A stretch of 64,000 nucleotides of DNA, from the NCBI GenBank assembly GCA_949751835.1, contig CATKHK010000016.1:372001-436000 (forward strand). The letters run 5' to 3'. Below the pieces are notes generated by a model. That model worked only from the letters and a program-made list of their open reading frames with translations. It ran no database searches and had not been told where the DNA came from. Position 1 is the first letter of the stretch. Each line of letters begins with the position of its first letter. Shown here one piece after another: positions 54,248-64,000 of the stretch. The position numbers and the translations under genes are program-made. Source of the stretch: Blepharisma japonicum. Its lineage: Eukaryota > Ciliophora > Heterotrichea > Heterotrichida > Blepharismidae.

Positions 54248-55234
54248 ATGAAAGGCAGCCAAGTCGATAAGTATGGCTTTATCTGTGAAAACCCACCAAA
54301 AATTTCAGCAAAAGAAGCCCAAAAAGAACAAATTCAGGTCCAAGAATGGGATTTTATCATGAAAAACTGAACCCAGCAGCTTTCTCTTAGATTTGAACAA
54401 ATTAAATCAAGGGTCAGAAAAGGGATCCCTAATAGTATTCGTGGGCAACTTTGATATCTCATATCTGGAGCTGAAATATTTAAAAGCAATTACCCAGAAA
54501 ATTATTATCAAACTCTTCTGACTATTGATGCAAATACTGAGGTAGAAAATGATATTTCTGCAGATATAGGCAGGACATTCCCAAATCATACAAAATTTCA
54601 AACGAAAAAAGGCAGAAGATCTTTAAGTAGAATTCTTAAAGCATATTCCTTACTCGACCGAGAAGTTGGTTATACCCAAGGCATGGCATTTATTGCTGCT
54701 TCATTTTTAATCCACCTTAGTGAAGAAGATAGTTTTTGGCTATTTGCTTCTGTGATGACACAATATAACTTCAGAGAGTGCTTTATATTAAAAATGCCCA
54801 AAGTAGATGAATCTTTTTATATTGCCAATGGATTAATGCGGCATTATTTATCAGGCTTATGGAATTATTTTAAAAATGTCGAGATAAATGTCTCTATGTT
54901 TTCTACGCAATGATTTATGACTGGGTATAATGTAGGCTTTAAATATGAAACAGCTGCAAGGGTCTGGGACTGCTTTTTATTTGAAGGGGAAAAAGTGTTT
55001 TTCAGGGTGTTTTTAGGGGTTTTGAAATTGCATAAAAAAAGCTTGAATGGGCAAAGTTTTGAAAATGCGATGGGAGTGATTAGAGGAATTGGGAATATTA
55101 CAGAAACAGAGCTGCTAATGAAGACTGCGTTTAAGTTTTCTCTAAGCAAGAAACTAATTGAGAGGTTGAGAAATGATTATAAAAATAATCCCAAGCCAAA
55201 ATATCTTATAGGGACTAATAGAAAAAGCAGATAG
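54248..55234 (+). CDS. TBC-domain Rab GTPase-activating protein, 328 residues
   Basis: The ATG at 54248 (MKGSQVDKYGFI) is chosen as the first in-frame ATG; the frame is open for 26 more codons upstream but without an ATG. Domain order: a short leader, KGIPNSIRGQLWYLISG (about 58-73, start of TBC), IGRTFPNH with arginine finger Arg108, and YTQGM with glutamine finger Gln143, followed by the rest of the TBC fold to about residue 300. UGA is Trp in IMKNWTQQ, GQLWYLI and STQWFMTG. Both catalytic fingers are present, so an active GAP acting on a Rab in vesicle traffic is expected. It marks the right border of the accessory island. Confidence 0.92.
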
Positions 55235-55571
55235 CTGAAGCTAGAAAGATAATGTATAACTTTATAGTAATTGAAATAAGAAATTTAGCATTAGAAAAGT
55301 AAATATCCGGACTTAACATAGAGATATTTACACTCTTGAAAATACCTAAAAGCAAGTGGCTTTTCATTATTTTATATGGCAGTTTATATAATCATCCTTA
55401 TAAAATTTAGTTTAGAATAAAAATCATTCACAAGCATCAAAAGGTTTTATAATTGCTCCCAAAACCCACAGTTTCCATATGCAAAATATCCATAAAAGAT
55501 CTAAAAATGCGTAAAAATTCATATAAATATGTTTACACTAAAATATTACATTTTACTTATATCTTTGTATA

Positions 55572-55582
55572 TTGGCGGGAAA
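55572..55582 (+). promoter_or_regulatory. Consensus-like E2F/DP site (TTGGCGGGAAA)
   Basis: TTGGCGGGAAA fits the classical E2F consensus TTTSGCGCS/TTGGCGGGAA and lies about 175 bp before the cyclin ATG. G/C-rich motifs are rare in this AT-rich intergenic DNA. Binding is inferred. Confidence 0.5.
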
Positions 55583-55746
55583 ACCCTCTTCATCTTAATT
55601 TTTCCTTTCCCCAAAAACCCGCAGCTATCCATTTCCCTATGAATTTTTCCATTACCCACTTTTTTCTTTTGCTATCCCAATGCCCTAAATCTAGCTAAAA
55701 ATGATCCTTTTTCATTTTCTATTAATTTCATAATACAAAAACTGAA

Positions 55747-55753
55747 TTGGCGC
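55747..55753 (+). promoter_or_regulatory. Second E2F-like core (TTGGCGC) at the cyclin start
   Basis: TTGGCGC ends one base before the ATG of the cyclin gene. It is a core match only and could be chance, but it is the second GGCG core in this promoter. Confidence 0.3.
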
Positions 55754-55754
55754 A

Positions 55755-57038
55755 ATGCACAAATCACACTCAAAAAACCATTCTTCACGCTCATCAGCAC
55801 ATAAATCAGTGTTAACAGCTTCTCATCTCTATCAGAATGAGAATAATTTCAAGAATTCTGGATCTCTTCATAAGGAATCCTCAATTGTAAATTGCCAAAA
55901 AATGTCAATTGAACAAGAAATTGATTTGGAGTGCCATGATACGCTAGACTCAGTGTCTGCAGACTTAGACTTGCCTCCACCCATTTGAAAGCCAAAAGAC
56001 AACGAATTCCTTGAGCTAATTAAAGAAAAACAGATAATGTATATGCCGAACCCTTATTTTATGGAAACGAGCCAGCCTCATATAAATCCATTAATGAGAG
56101 CAGTCTTATTTGACTGGATGATGGAAGTCACCAGTGAATTTTTAATGAAACGCGAAAGCGTTTATTTAGCCATGAATTATGTAGACCGATTGTTATCGAT
56201 CGTTCCAAATGTAAAAAAAGACGAATATCAGCTTGTAGGGGTCACTGCTTTATATATAGCGTCAAAACTTGACGAAATTTATCAGCCTAAAATCAGTGAC
56301 TTTGAAAGGGCAGCCGCAAATGGATATTCAGTGAACAGTATAAAATTAATGGAAAAAATTATGATGAGGCATTTAGGGTGGAAAATTATGCCAGTTACGA
56401 CTTATAATATTTCCAATTGACTCTTAAGTCAGTGGGATTTATATATAACTTATCATTTTGGAAGCCAGATTTATAATAATCCCAATGATTTTAAGAATCT
56501 CCCAAATGATGAAAGAAATAGAGAGCAGGCGAAATATGAAGAAAGATTTATTACTTATAAACAGCCTAATAATCTTTCTTATATGAGATTCAGAGACGCT
56601 ATTCATGTGCTGGATGCAGCCTGCTTAGATCAAAGGACACTGAAATTTTCCCCTGCTATAATTGCAGCTACCTTAATTTACTTAATGACATCTAAATATT
56701 TCAAGACTTCAAAATATGCTTTATTTCTTCATAATACCATATTTCAAGACCAAGAGAGCTTTACTCATCTTGAATTTGATCTAGCTTGCCGCGCCCAACA
56801 ATTTATAGCGACATTTTTGGCAAGTGCTTTGGAAATCAATAATTTAGAAGAAATTTATTTTTCAGCAGAATTATTAATTCAATATATAGAAATTGAATTT
56901 ACTTATGAGCTCCCTGTGGTTTGTAAGGTGCAATCAAAGGATAGAATAGAGCAGCATTATGAAGAATTCTTGACTTACCAAACTCATAGTCCAACACTTA
57001 AAGAATTTGTGGAAAATAAATTGAAAAATGCAAAATAA
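55755..57038 (+). CDS. Cyclin, E/A-like, 427 residues
   Basis: ATG 55755 (MHKSHSKNHSSRSSAHK) to TAA. After a Ser/His-rich leader of about 110 residues comes a cyclin box: MRAVLFDWMMEVTSEFLMKR (114 onward), ESVYLAMNYVDRLLS, QLVGVTALYIASKLDEIYQPKI and IMMRHLGWKI. Trp read from UGA occurs in PPPIWKPKD and ISNWLLSQW. A second, weaker cyclin fold (about 280-385) follows with ATLIYLM. The FDWMMEV/YLAMNYVDR pattern is nearest cyclin E among mitotic and G1 cyclins, tentatively. The upstream E2F-like site supports a G1/S role. Confidence 0.85.
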
Positions 57039-57185
57039 ATGGTAAAGCCAAATATCACATTAACATAATTCCAGAGGGCGATTTTAATAGTGAAATTGTT
57101 TTATAATCTTTTATAAATAACTAACTATTATATTTCCCTTTAAATATTTTCTTAAAATATTTATTTAAAAACATAAAGGAATAAA

Positions 57186-58871
57186 TTAATTGTTTTGCTT
57201 AATTAAATTATTTATCAATGCTTTTAATTCGATCCCAAACTTCGCAACCCCACTAACCTCAAACATCCCAATTGGTCTATCAGTCTTATGCAAGTCTTCA
57301 GCTATATCTCTACAGGTTTCCAAACAATATAGATCACTCGTCATGTATTTCTTGTGGCACATGCCTCCAAATAGCAAAATTCTGGTTCCATATCCAGCCA
57401 TTGTGTGTCCCCATCTTCCTTCAGGACTAGCTCCATGAATTTCTATGATTTCCCAAGTTAAAGTTTCTACGTTAAATACATTTAAATCGTTTAAGCAGGA
57501 GTCTCCATAAGTATTGAACATTAAATCATTCCTCCCACCGAAAATATAAATTCTAAATTTTATTGCACATGCACTATGACCATATCTTGGAATTGGCGCA
57601 TTTCCTTTGCCTGTAATTTCTACTCATGACAATTTTCCTTCTCTCATATAAAGACCGTACATTTTGTTACTAGCCTCGCCATCACATGCATGCCCACCAA
57701 ATAAATAAAATCCACTATTATTAATTTCAAATTTTTTTTGGTTTTTTGGTATTGACAATATAGAAACACTAGAATCTTCTTTTATCATATCAAGGAAAAC
57801 TGGGGTTAAAGTAGCATGAGATAACTCACAAGGACATTCAGGAGTAGTCAATTCAGGGAAAATCCATAATTTTTCTTTCATATCAAAAACTCACAAATCA
57901 TCTAAAAATTCGCCTTCTTGGTCGATACCACCATATATAAGTAAATTTCTTCCTAATGATGAAGCTGCGTGGTTTCTTCGTGGTGAAGGCCAATCAGTTG
58001 AGTCTTTATAGAACTGCCACTTATTCTCTTTCAATGATAAAATGCCAATTTTATTTGAGCATCTTCGAATTCCTAAATTTTTACTATGACTTGAAGTCCC
58101 ACCAAAAATAAAAAGATTTCGCTTATATGCTACCATACTGTGTCCAGAAATTCCATGAGGTGAATAATCAGTGGACAAAATACTTCAGCTTCATGAAATT
58201 ATGTCAAGCTCTTTTACATCACTTTGCTTTATACGGCTTTGTCCTCCATAAATATAAGCTTTTTTATTCAGTATAACTAATTGGCTTTCTTCTCTACTAC
58301 TAGGACGAGTACCTGAAGGATTTTTTATATATCAGCACCCATAAGCTGAATTGTTTTCTTTTTTCTTTTCAAACTCGAAATCTTCTATTTCATGGAAATT
58401 TTCAAAATTGTTTGTTATCTTATTTTGGCTTCCTGCAAAAATGTTATAAATGTCGATTGACTCTTTAGATCTTTTACTATTCTGTTTTGTATCTTCTTTG
58501 CTTTTCCTTTTCATTGTTTTTAGGTTTTTAAAGATATTCCCTTTATTTATTTTTGGCGTTGATAAGCTTGATCTTCATTTTAAGCTTTTCAGTAAGTCAA
58601 TGTTAGACTCAAATTTAGGGAGTAATTCTGTCGAGTGTTCTGAGAGTCTTGATCTAAATGTACTTAACATTTCGTCTACAGATGAAGGGGAATTTAAATT
58701 TTTTCCTGATAAATCTGTTTCTATTGTGGGATGATGAGTTTGGCTATGTATATAAGGCATTTTCAGCTTGACAGATTTTCGCTTGGTTTGTAGGAATTGA
58801 GATTCAGAATTGGGATATCGGTATATTTTGAAAGGGATAATGGATTCTTTTAGCTTTTTATCACTTGACAT
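57186..58871 (-). CDS. Kelch-repeat protein, 561 residues
   Basis: Open from ATG 58869-58871 (MSSDKKLKESIIPFKIY) to TAA 57186-57188 with UGA as Trp in at least six places (SLKWRSS, YGCWYIK, IISWSW, DDLWVFD, KLSWVEI). Residues 1-180 are basic, Ser-rich and probably disordered. Six kelch-type blades follow with the G-G and aromatic pattern: KAYIYGGQS, GHSMVAYKRNLFIFGG, RRNHAASSLGRNLLIYGG, FYLFGGHACDGEAS, RYGHSACAIKFRIYIFGG and RWGHTMAGYGTRILLFGG. A short helical tail closes it. Such propellers bind proteins, often as scaffold or ubiquitin-ligase adaptors; no BTB or F-box is seen here. Confidence 0.85.
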
Positions 58872-59238
58872 TTCAGAATGTTTATACTAACTCATAAGCC
58901 AAAGAAATTGATATTTAATATGGGAATATAAAATAAAATCTTATATTAAAATAAGGATAAGTCAGATATTTGCTTCTATCATTGAAATTATTTTGATTTG
59001 TGTTTTTTATAATTAATGGTTACTTTTAAAATTTCAATTCGCAGCCAATTTATGATAAACCACCTTTCTCTATTCTAATAATCACAATTATGCTGCTTGC
59101 TTACCCAAAGTTGACTAGAAGCACTAATGCAAATATTACTCAAATCCATTATAACTCAGCTTTAATTTATGCTCCATACCATCTAAAAATTACTCTTTTA
59201 TAAAGCTAATCAAAAAATTTTACTGATAAATCTTATAA
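58872..59238. other. Intergenic region, divergent promoters
   Basis: About 370 bp between the minus-strand kelch gene and the plus-strand AspH-like gene. No frame or RNA recognised. Confidence 0.4.
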
Positions 59239-60234
59239 ATGGAGGAAAGCACTTCTATAACAGAGAACGCACTTATGGAAAGAATCCAAAAATTCTTTGA
59301 CGAGTTTCACTTATCCCCACTTCAAAGGGCTGGAGCTTTAAAATTCATAAAAGAAAAAATTTCAAATCCAGAAGACCAAAGTGTCAATCATGTTAGAGAA
59401 TGGATGCTAGCAAAACTTAATAACAAGCGTATTCCTCCTATAGCACCAATGCAACGAGGATGTCCAGAAATTATCCCGGGACTTCGCGCTCAGCCTTGGT
59501 GGGACGCTAATGATTTTCCATGGGTCAGAGATATAGAAGCCAATTATGAGCTTATAAAAGCTGAATTGTTAAGTTTATATCAAAAAGGTGGGTTTCAACC
59601 TTATAGAGGCCCATCTTGGGCTGTAGGAGTTCCTTCACAAGATGTAGGAACTCAAAGCCATACCTCAGGAGATTGGAATGTGTTTTACTTATACCTTCAT
59701 GGGATGACTTTTGATGAAAATCTTACAAAATGTCCAGAAACAGTAAGGGTCATTAATGATATAATTCCTAGGCACTATGAGCATGCTTTTTTTTCGGCAC
59801 TGAACCCAGGAACTCATGTATTACCTCATCATGGCCCAACAAATAAAAAACTTAGGCTCCATTTGCCAATTATTGATCTTTCAGGGACAAGATTAAGAGC
59901 TGCAGAAGAAACTAGGACATTTGAAGAAGGAAAAGTGGCTATTTTTGATGATTCTTTTGAGCATGAAGCTTGGCATGAAGGAACTACTACAAGGGTAAAT
60001 CTAATTATTGATTTTTGGCATCCTGATTTAAGTGATGCTGAAGTAAAATTTTTGAAAATTTTACAAAATTCTAAAATTAGAGCTGAAAAAGAAATTACAT
60101 CAAATGAAGAAGACACTTTTTATTCTGTAATAGAAAGAGCTAAAGAGATCAGGCCTGGTGATAACTCTTGGTGGTGCCTTTCAGAAGAAAATGAAAGAGC
60201 ATTAATTAATGCTGGAAATCAGGAAGAAAATTAA
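59239..60234 (+). CDS. Aspartyl/asparaginyl beta-hydroxylase (AspH-like) dioxygenase, 331 residues
   Basis: ATG to TAA, no UGA needed. The catalytic half matches the AspH fold: PGTHVLPHHGPTNKKLRLHLP has the first iron ligand (His197) and the 2-oxoglutarate-binding Arg206, and FDDSFEHEAWHEG has the second ligand (His242); as in AspH, there is no carboxylate ligand in an HxD motif. IIDFWHPDLSD matches the family end. The N-terminal 85 residues are helical and not TPR-like; there is no TM helix, so unlike mammalian AspH it is likely soluble. It probably hydroxylates protein side chains with Fe(II) and 2-oxoglutarate. Confidence 0.9.
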   Translation: MEESTSITENALMERIQKFFDEFHLSPLQRAGALKFIKEKISNPEDQSVNHVREWMLAKLNNKRIPPIAPMQRGCPEIIPGLRAQPWWDANDFPWVRDIEANYELIKAELLSLYQKGGFQPYRGPSWAVGVPSQDVGTQSHTSGDWNVFYLYLHGMTFDENLTKCPETVRVINDIIPRHYEHAFFSALNPGTHVLPHHGPTNKKLRLHLPIIDLSGTRLRAAEETRTFEEGKVAIFDDSFEHEAWHEGTTTRVNLIIDFWHPDLSDAEVKFLKILQNSKIRAEKEITSNEEDTFYSVIERAKEIRPGDNSWWCLSEENERALINAGNQEEN

Positions 60235-60706
60235 ATTAATTATTAAATAAAGGAATAAGAATATGCTTTATTATTTATGGATTATAAGGAAATTATGATA
60301 CCAACTAATTAGATTATCTAGAAATAAACTGATAAAATAAATTATATGTTTTATACTTTAAAATGCTATTGATATTGATTAATAATAAAATTATAAATTA
60401 AAATTAATAAACACTTTGTTAAAATTTTTTGTAAAATGCAATACAGTGATCAAAAATGAAATTTTCCACTTTTATTAGCATATTAAGAACAATCAAATTT
60501 ACAACTGAATTTATTTGAGAAAATCATATAATAATTAATAATAAAAGAGCTGATTTTTAATAAGATTTTAAAGTAAAACAAACATAAATTTTGATTATTT
60601 GAATAGTTTGAAGACAACCCATAAAGTAGCTTTTATTCCATTCAAAATTAATTACCTACCGAAGAAAATTCATGATTAATGCCATAATTAATTAAGTAAT
60701 AGTAGA
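60235..60706. other. AT-rich intergenic region, nothing recognised
   Basis: About 470 bp of very AT-rich DNA with long A/T runs and no supported gene or RNA. Confidence 0.4.
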
Positions 60707-63700
60707 ATGACAACAATTTGCGATTTCCAAAAAGCGGTGAAGGACTGCAAAAAATTTGAGAATGGAGACAAAGAAATTTCTTGAAGCATTGGTCATATAA
60801 AAGGAAAAGGTATAAAAGAAATGCCCATTCGCCAAGAAATATTTAATTTTCTTTATAAGCTCCAAAATAATGAAGATAATCCAGAAACTGCAAGGTCTGT
60901 GACTGCCTTACTAAAGCTGACAATTTTAAAAATTGTTTTATCCTCTCAGTTTGCAAGCATTGCTTGAGATCAAAAATCACCAAATAGTTGAAATTCTATT
61001 GACGCTTTTTGAAATATTATTGGGTATATGAGGTTGGATAACATTCTTTCAGATCTTGGGATTCTTGAATGATTTTTATATTTGACTTTAATAGTGGTGT
61101 GATGCTATTACATAATTATACTCTCTTTATATTTTATATCAAGAATTAGGCAAAATATTTCCCATTTATGATGAAAACTTGAATCTGCTCTAAGAGCTCT
61201 TATTTTTGAATTTTGCTACATACCAATGGTTTTTTCACTCATAATCTCAATAAAATATCTTATATTTTATTACGATAGAAATATTAAAGAATACCAAAAT
61301 AAAAAATTAAATTCCTCAATGATAAACTGTCTGCCATTATTTATTTTAACTGTGCTTTCACTCATGATTTTTAATTATATTTATGAAATATTTATTTATG
61401 AATATCGGCACACCCATGCAAACAGTAGTTTATTGGCAAAAGCACATTCTTACACTTCAAAAATTAAAATAATTAGTTTTGACCTTATTTTATTTTACCT
61501 TACATTTTATGATCCTTTGAACATAAATTATTTAAGATTTTTTATGTTCTTAGCAGCAGATTTGAATATTTTTGTGCATTTGTATTATGCTCCATACTTT
61601 AACCAAATTACAAATTTCTTAGAAACAAGTAGTGTATTATTTGCATCGATAACTTCGGTTTCCTTAATAATCGGGGATATTCAAAATAGTCAGTCCACTG
61701 GACTTGTGCTATTTTTATTTTTAAACCCAGTTTTTATATGATTTTTATATATTGTTACAAAATTTAGATATTCAAAATTATCAAAGGGTTTACAGAAACA
61801 ATGTCGAGATATTTATAAATTTGAGAGATTTACGAGATGTATGCTAATTGATAAAAATTCTGATAAAGATCAAGTTTTAGAAATTTTTACCAATGCACAT
61901 GAAAATTTCCAGCTGAATACCTCAAGACTTCTATCAATATGGGAAGCAGAATACTGTTTCTATATTCTTGAAGATGCAAGATTGGCATCAATCAGGTTTG
62001 GCTCTCATTATCCTTGAAAAAACTCTTGCTTTGAGGAAGAATTTTTAGAATTTTGCCTCAGAGCCGAACTATTTGATGAGCTTTTTAAGCATCAGTATGA
62101 TATAAAATTCCTTATGAGACTAGAAAAATTAGAAGGTTGAAAAAAGCTTGATAAAAAATTTTGCATTTCTTTAAACCAAATTATTGGCTTAATTTACACA
62201 AATAACTGCTCAATACCAAAAATCTACCCCACAATTAAAAATATGAATGATAAATTTGATATTTTGAGAGGCGATTATAAAGAAATTTCAAAGAATACTG
62301 AAACAAATAGGACATTTTATAGAAGCCTTAGTGACAAAAGTGAATTTGAAAACTCTGATTATCTGTTTACAAATAATAAAAAAACACAAATAGATATGAA
62401 TTCAGTTATAAAAAGAAATATAAAAGGAAATTATAATGAAGATATTAATGGAATACTTATAATCAGTGGCCGCAGGGAAAATATTGGCATTATTTTGTAT
62501 GCGAATCTAAATGCAGCAAAAATATTAAGAGAAACCACTTATAGTATTATTGATTCTGATATAAATAAATATATTCCTCATCCTTTCAATACTAATCATA
62601 AAGCAAAAATCGAGAATTTTATAAAACACAGCACCTCATCAGATATTGAACACTCAAATGAAACATATCTGAGACGAAAATCTGGATTTTTAATCGAAAT
62701 AAGCCTTACTCTTACTTGTGCATCTCTAAACAAGCATCCATTTTTTCTTTTCCTATTTAAAGAAATTAACGAAAACCATCCTAAATGTCTGCTAGACGAA
62801 AGAGGTCTAATTATTGGATTTAGTGAAAATTTTCCTTTTATATTAAATTTACCCTCCAAATCACTCATAAATAAATCAATATTTGATTTTAATATCCAAA
62901 TAGAAAGAAAAGGTAGCATTATCGAAAATAATCTTGATGAAGAAATTAATAAAGAAATAGAGATTTTCCAAGATAATGATTTTATTAGATTATTTTTTGA
63001 TGGAAAATCTTTTCCTTGCCAATTTTATAAAAAAAGAAACTGCAATAACTTTTTGAATATTCTGATAGTTTTAAAAGAAGAAAATAAGGGAAAAGAGATT
63101 TTGCAGAATTTTGATTCTTTTTTGTATGATAAAAGCTTGCATTTGGATTTTATTTCAAATAAGATAAATCAGGGAAGATTTAAACATGATAAAGTCAGCT
63201 TTTTCGATGACGTAAAGCAGAGCACAGATATGAATGAAGTAAAATCAAAAAATATCAGTGAATATAATAATATTAATTATACAGAAAATGATGCTACAAA
63301 TAAGCTTGCCAATACTTCACAGTCTTGGTATTTATCAAAATATCCTGATAACGATACTTATTGGTGGAAACTGTATATTTCAAAATCAAAAGACAATTTT
63401 CTATATACAAATGATTACTTTTTTTATGTATCATAATATTATTAGCTACTAGCGGCACAATCTTAGGCTATGCTCTTTCAGAAACTAATAAAGCGAATAA
63501 TATAAATGCTCTAACAAAAACTGGGCTTATTATTGATACAATGATTTCTATATCTGGCCATGCAGTAAGAATGGATATTTCGACTTATAATAATGCAACA
63601 GTTATGACGATAACGCAAGGCTATGCAAAAATAAATAATTTTACAAATAACTTAAAATTAATGACCAAAGATATGCTGACTGAACTCCCTTCATGGAATT

Positions 63701-64000
63701 ATTGCCCATGATTTACATTTTATAGAGATGAAGAAATTCCTATGTGAGATACAATAGGGAAATATAAAATTGTCATGAAGAATTTTGTTGATATAATACA
63801 AACATATGAAGAAATTGCAACTGATTTTTTACATAGAATTTCTCACAATGAATCTTATGCAGATGACCTAAACTTTTTGATATTAAATAGCATGGGAATT
63901 CTGGCACATAAAACTGATTATATTTTAAATATTTTAACGTCTTGTGAGCATTACAGAACTCAGCAATTAACTGATGCTATTACATGACTTGTTGTGGTTG
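60707..64000 (+). CDS. Large multi-TM PAS-domain protein, TmcB-like (3' part beyond window)
   Basis: From ATG 60707 (MTTICDFQKAVKDCKKFEN) the frame is open with many UGA-coded Trp to 63436. N-terminal half: several hydrophobic helices (about residues 125-150, 165-190, 200-230, 245-330). A PAS-like domain lies at about 580-690 (NIGIILYANLNAAKILRET, then YLRRKSGFLIEISLTL). The next hydrophobic stretch (LCIIILLATSGTILGYAL, from about 63424) and the rest to the window edge are in another frame, so either an atypical intron or an indel in a T-run lies near 63370-63427. Layout recalls the TmcB-type PAS/multi-TM sensor family common in ciliates. Ligand and function unknown. Confidence 0.7.

Larger units (their letters stand above)
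55235..55754. other. Intergenic region upstream of the cyclin gene
   Basis: About 520 bp, AT-rich at left and unusually C-rich on the plus strand at 55590-55690. No gene is supported (an open stretch at 55453-55698 lacks an ATG start and protein-like composition). It holds the two E2F-like sequences listed separately. Confidence 0.5.

Noticed and set aside
55453-55698. An 80-codon open stretch before the cyclin gene
   Set aside because: No ATG start, unusual composition, and it lies in the C-rich promoter segment; no paralogue or domain.

Overview
The window reads as macronuclear DNA of a heterotrich ciliate, most likely Blepharisma or a close relative. Two observations support this. First, in-frame UGA occurs throughout otherwise intact genes at positions where the families carry tryptophan (for example the calcium-dependent protein kinase, Brr2 and Mpv17 genes), while genes end in UAA or UAG. 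Second, four genes need removal of an intron of exactly 15 nt (GTAA...AG, with A at intron position 10) to stay open. Stentor shares the tiny introns but uses the standard code, so Blepharisma fits better. Assignment is from memory of these lineages, not from a search. All gene models below read UGA as Trp.

1-10.4 kb: three long coiled-coil genes (an LRR plus coiled-coil protein running off the left edge, a 1098-residue coiled coil, and a 1371-residue coiled coil with a 4 x 35-residue repeat), probably cytoskeletal or basal-body components. 10.4-17.7 kb: a membrane-anchored RBR ubiquitin ligase, a small MGC-starting protein, two EGF-like membrane proteins (one with seven predicted TM helices), an Mpv17-family protein, an ADCK1-like atypical kinase and a twin Cx9C protein resembling NDUFB7. 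18.1-24 kb: two tandem secreted gamma-glutamyl hydrolases, a divergent Hsp70 and an ADIP/SSX2IP-like protein. 24.4-36.4 kb: Brr2, MED4 (fused to an extra beta-sandwich-like domain), a kinesin, a small coiled-coil protein and a CDPK.

36.4-54.1 kb is an accessory island inserted between ordinary genes. It holds five long R-S-E type ADP-ribosyltransferase (ART) genes that share an N-terminal domain with a W-I-L-V-T-S-G-T-N-G core, a central ART domain and a C-terminal helical domain; one stand-alone N-terminal domain gene; one truncated copy; several decayed relics; and two copies of an unusual gene that joins a degenerate short-chain dehydrogenase-like domain to a GNAT-like acyltransferase domain. 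A 2.3-kb unit carrying the SDR-GNAT gene divergent from the ART 5' part is tandemly duplicated. This is the strongest candidate for an undescribed system.

54.2-64 kb: a TBC Rab-GAP, a cyclin with E2F-like sequences upstream, a kelch protein, an AspH-like hydroxylase and a large multi-TM PAS protein that runs off the right edge. Genes are compact, with intergenic spaces of mostly 50-600 bp that are very AT-rich.
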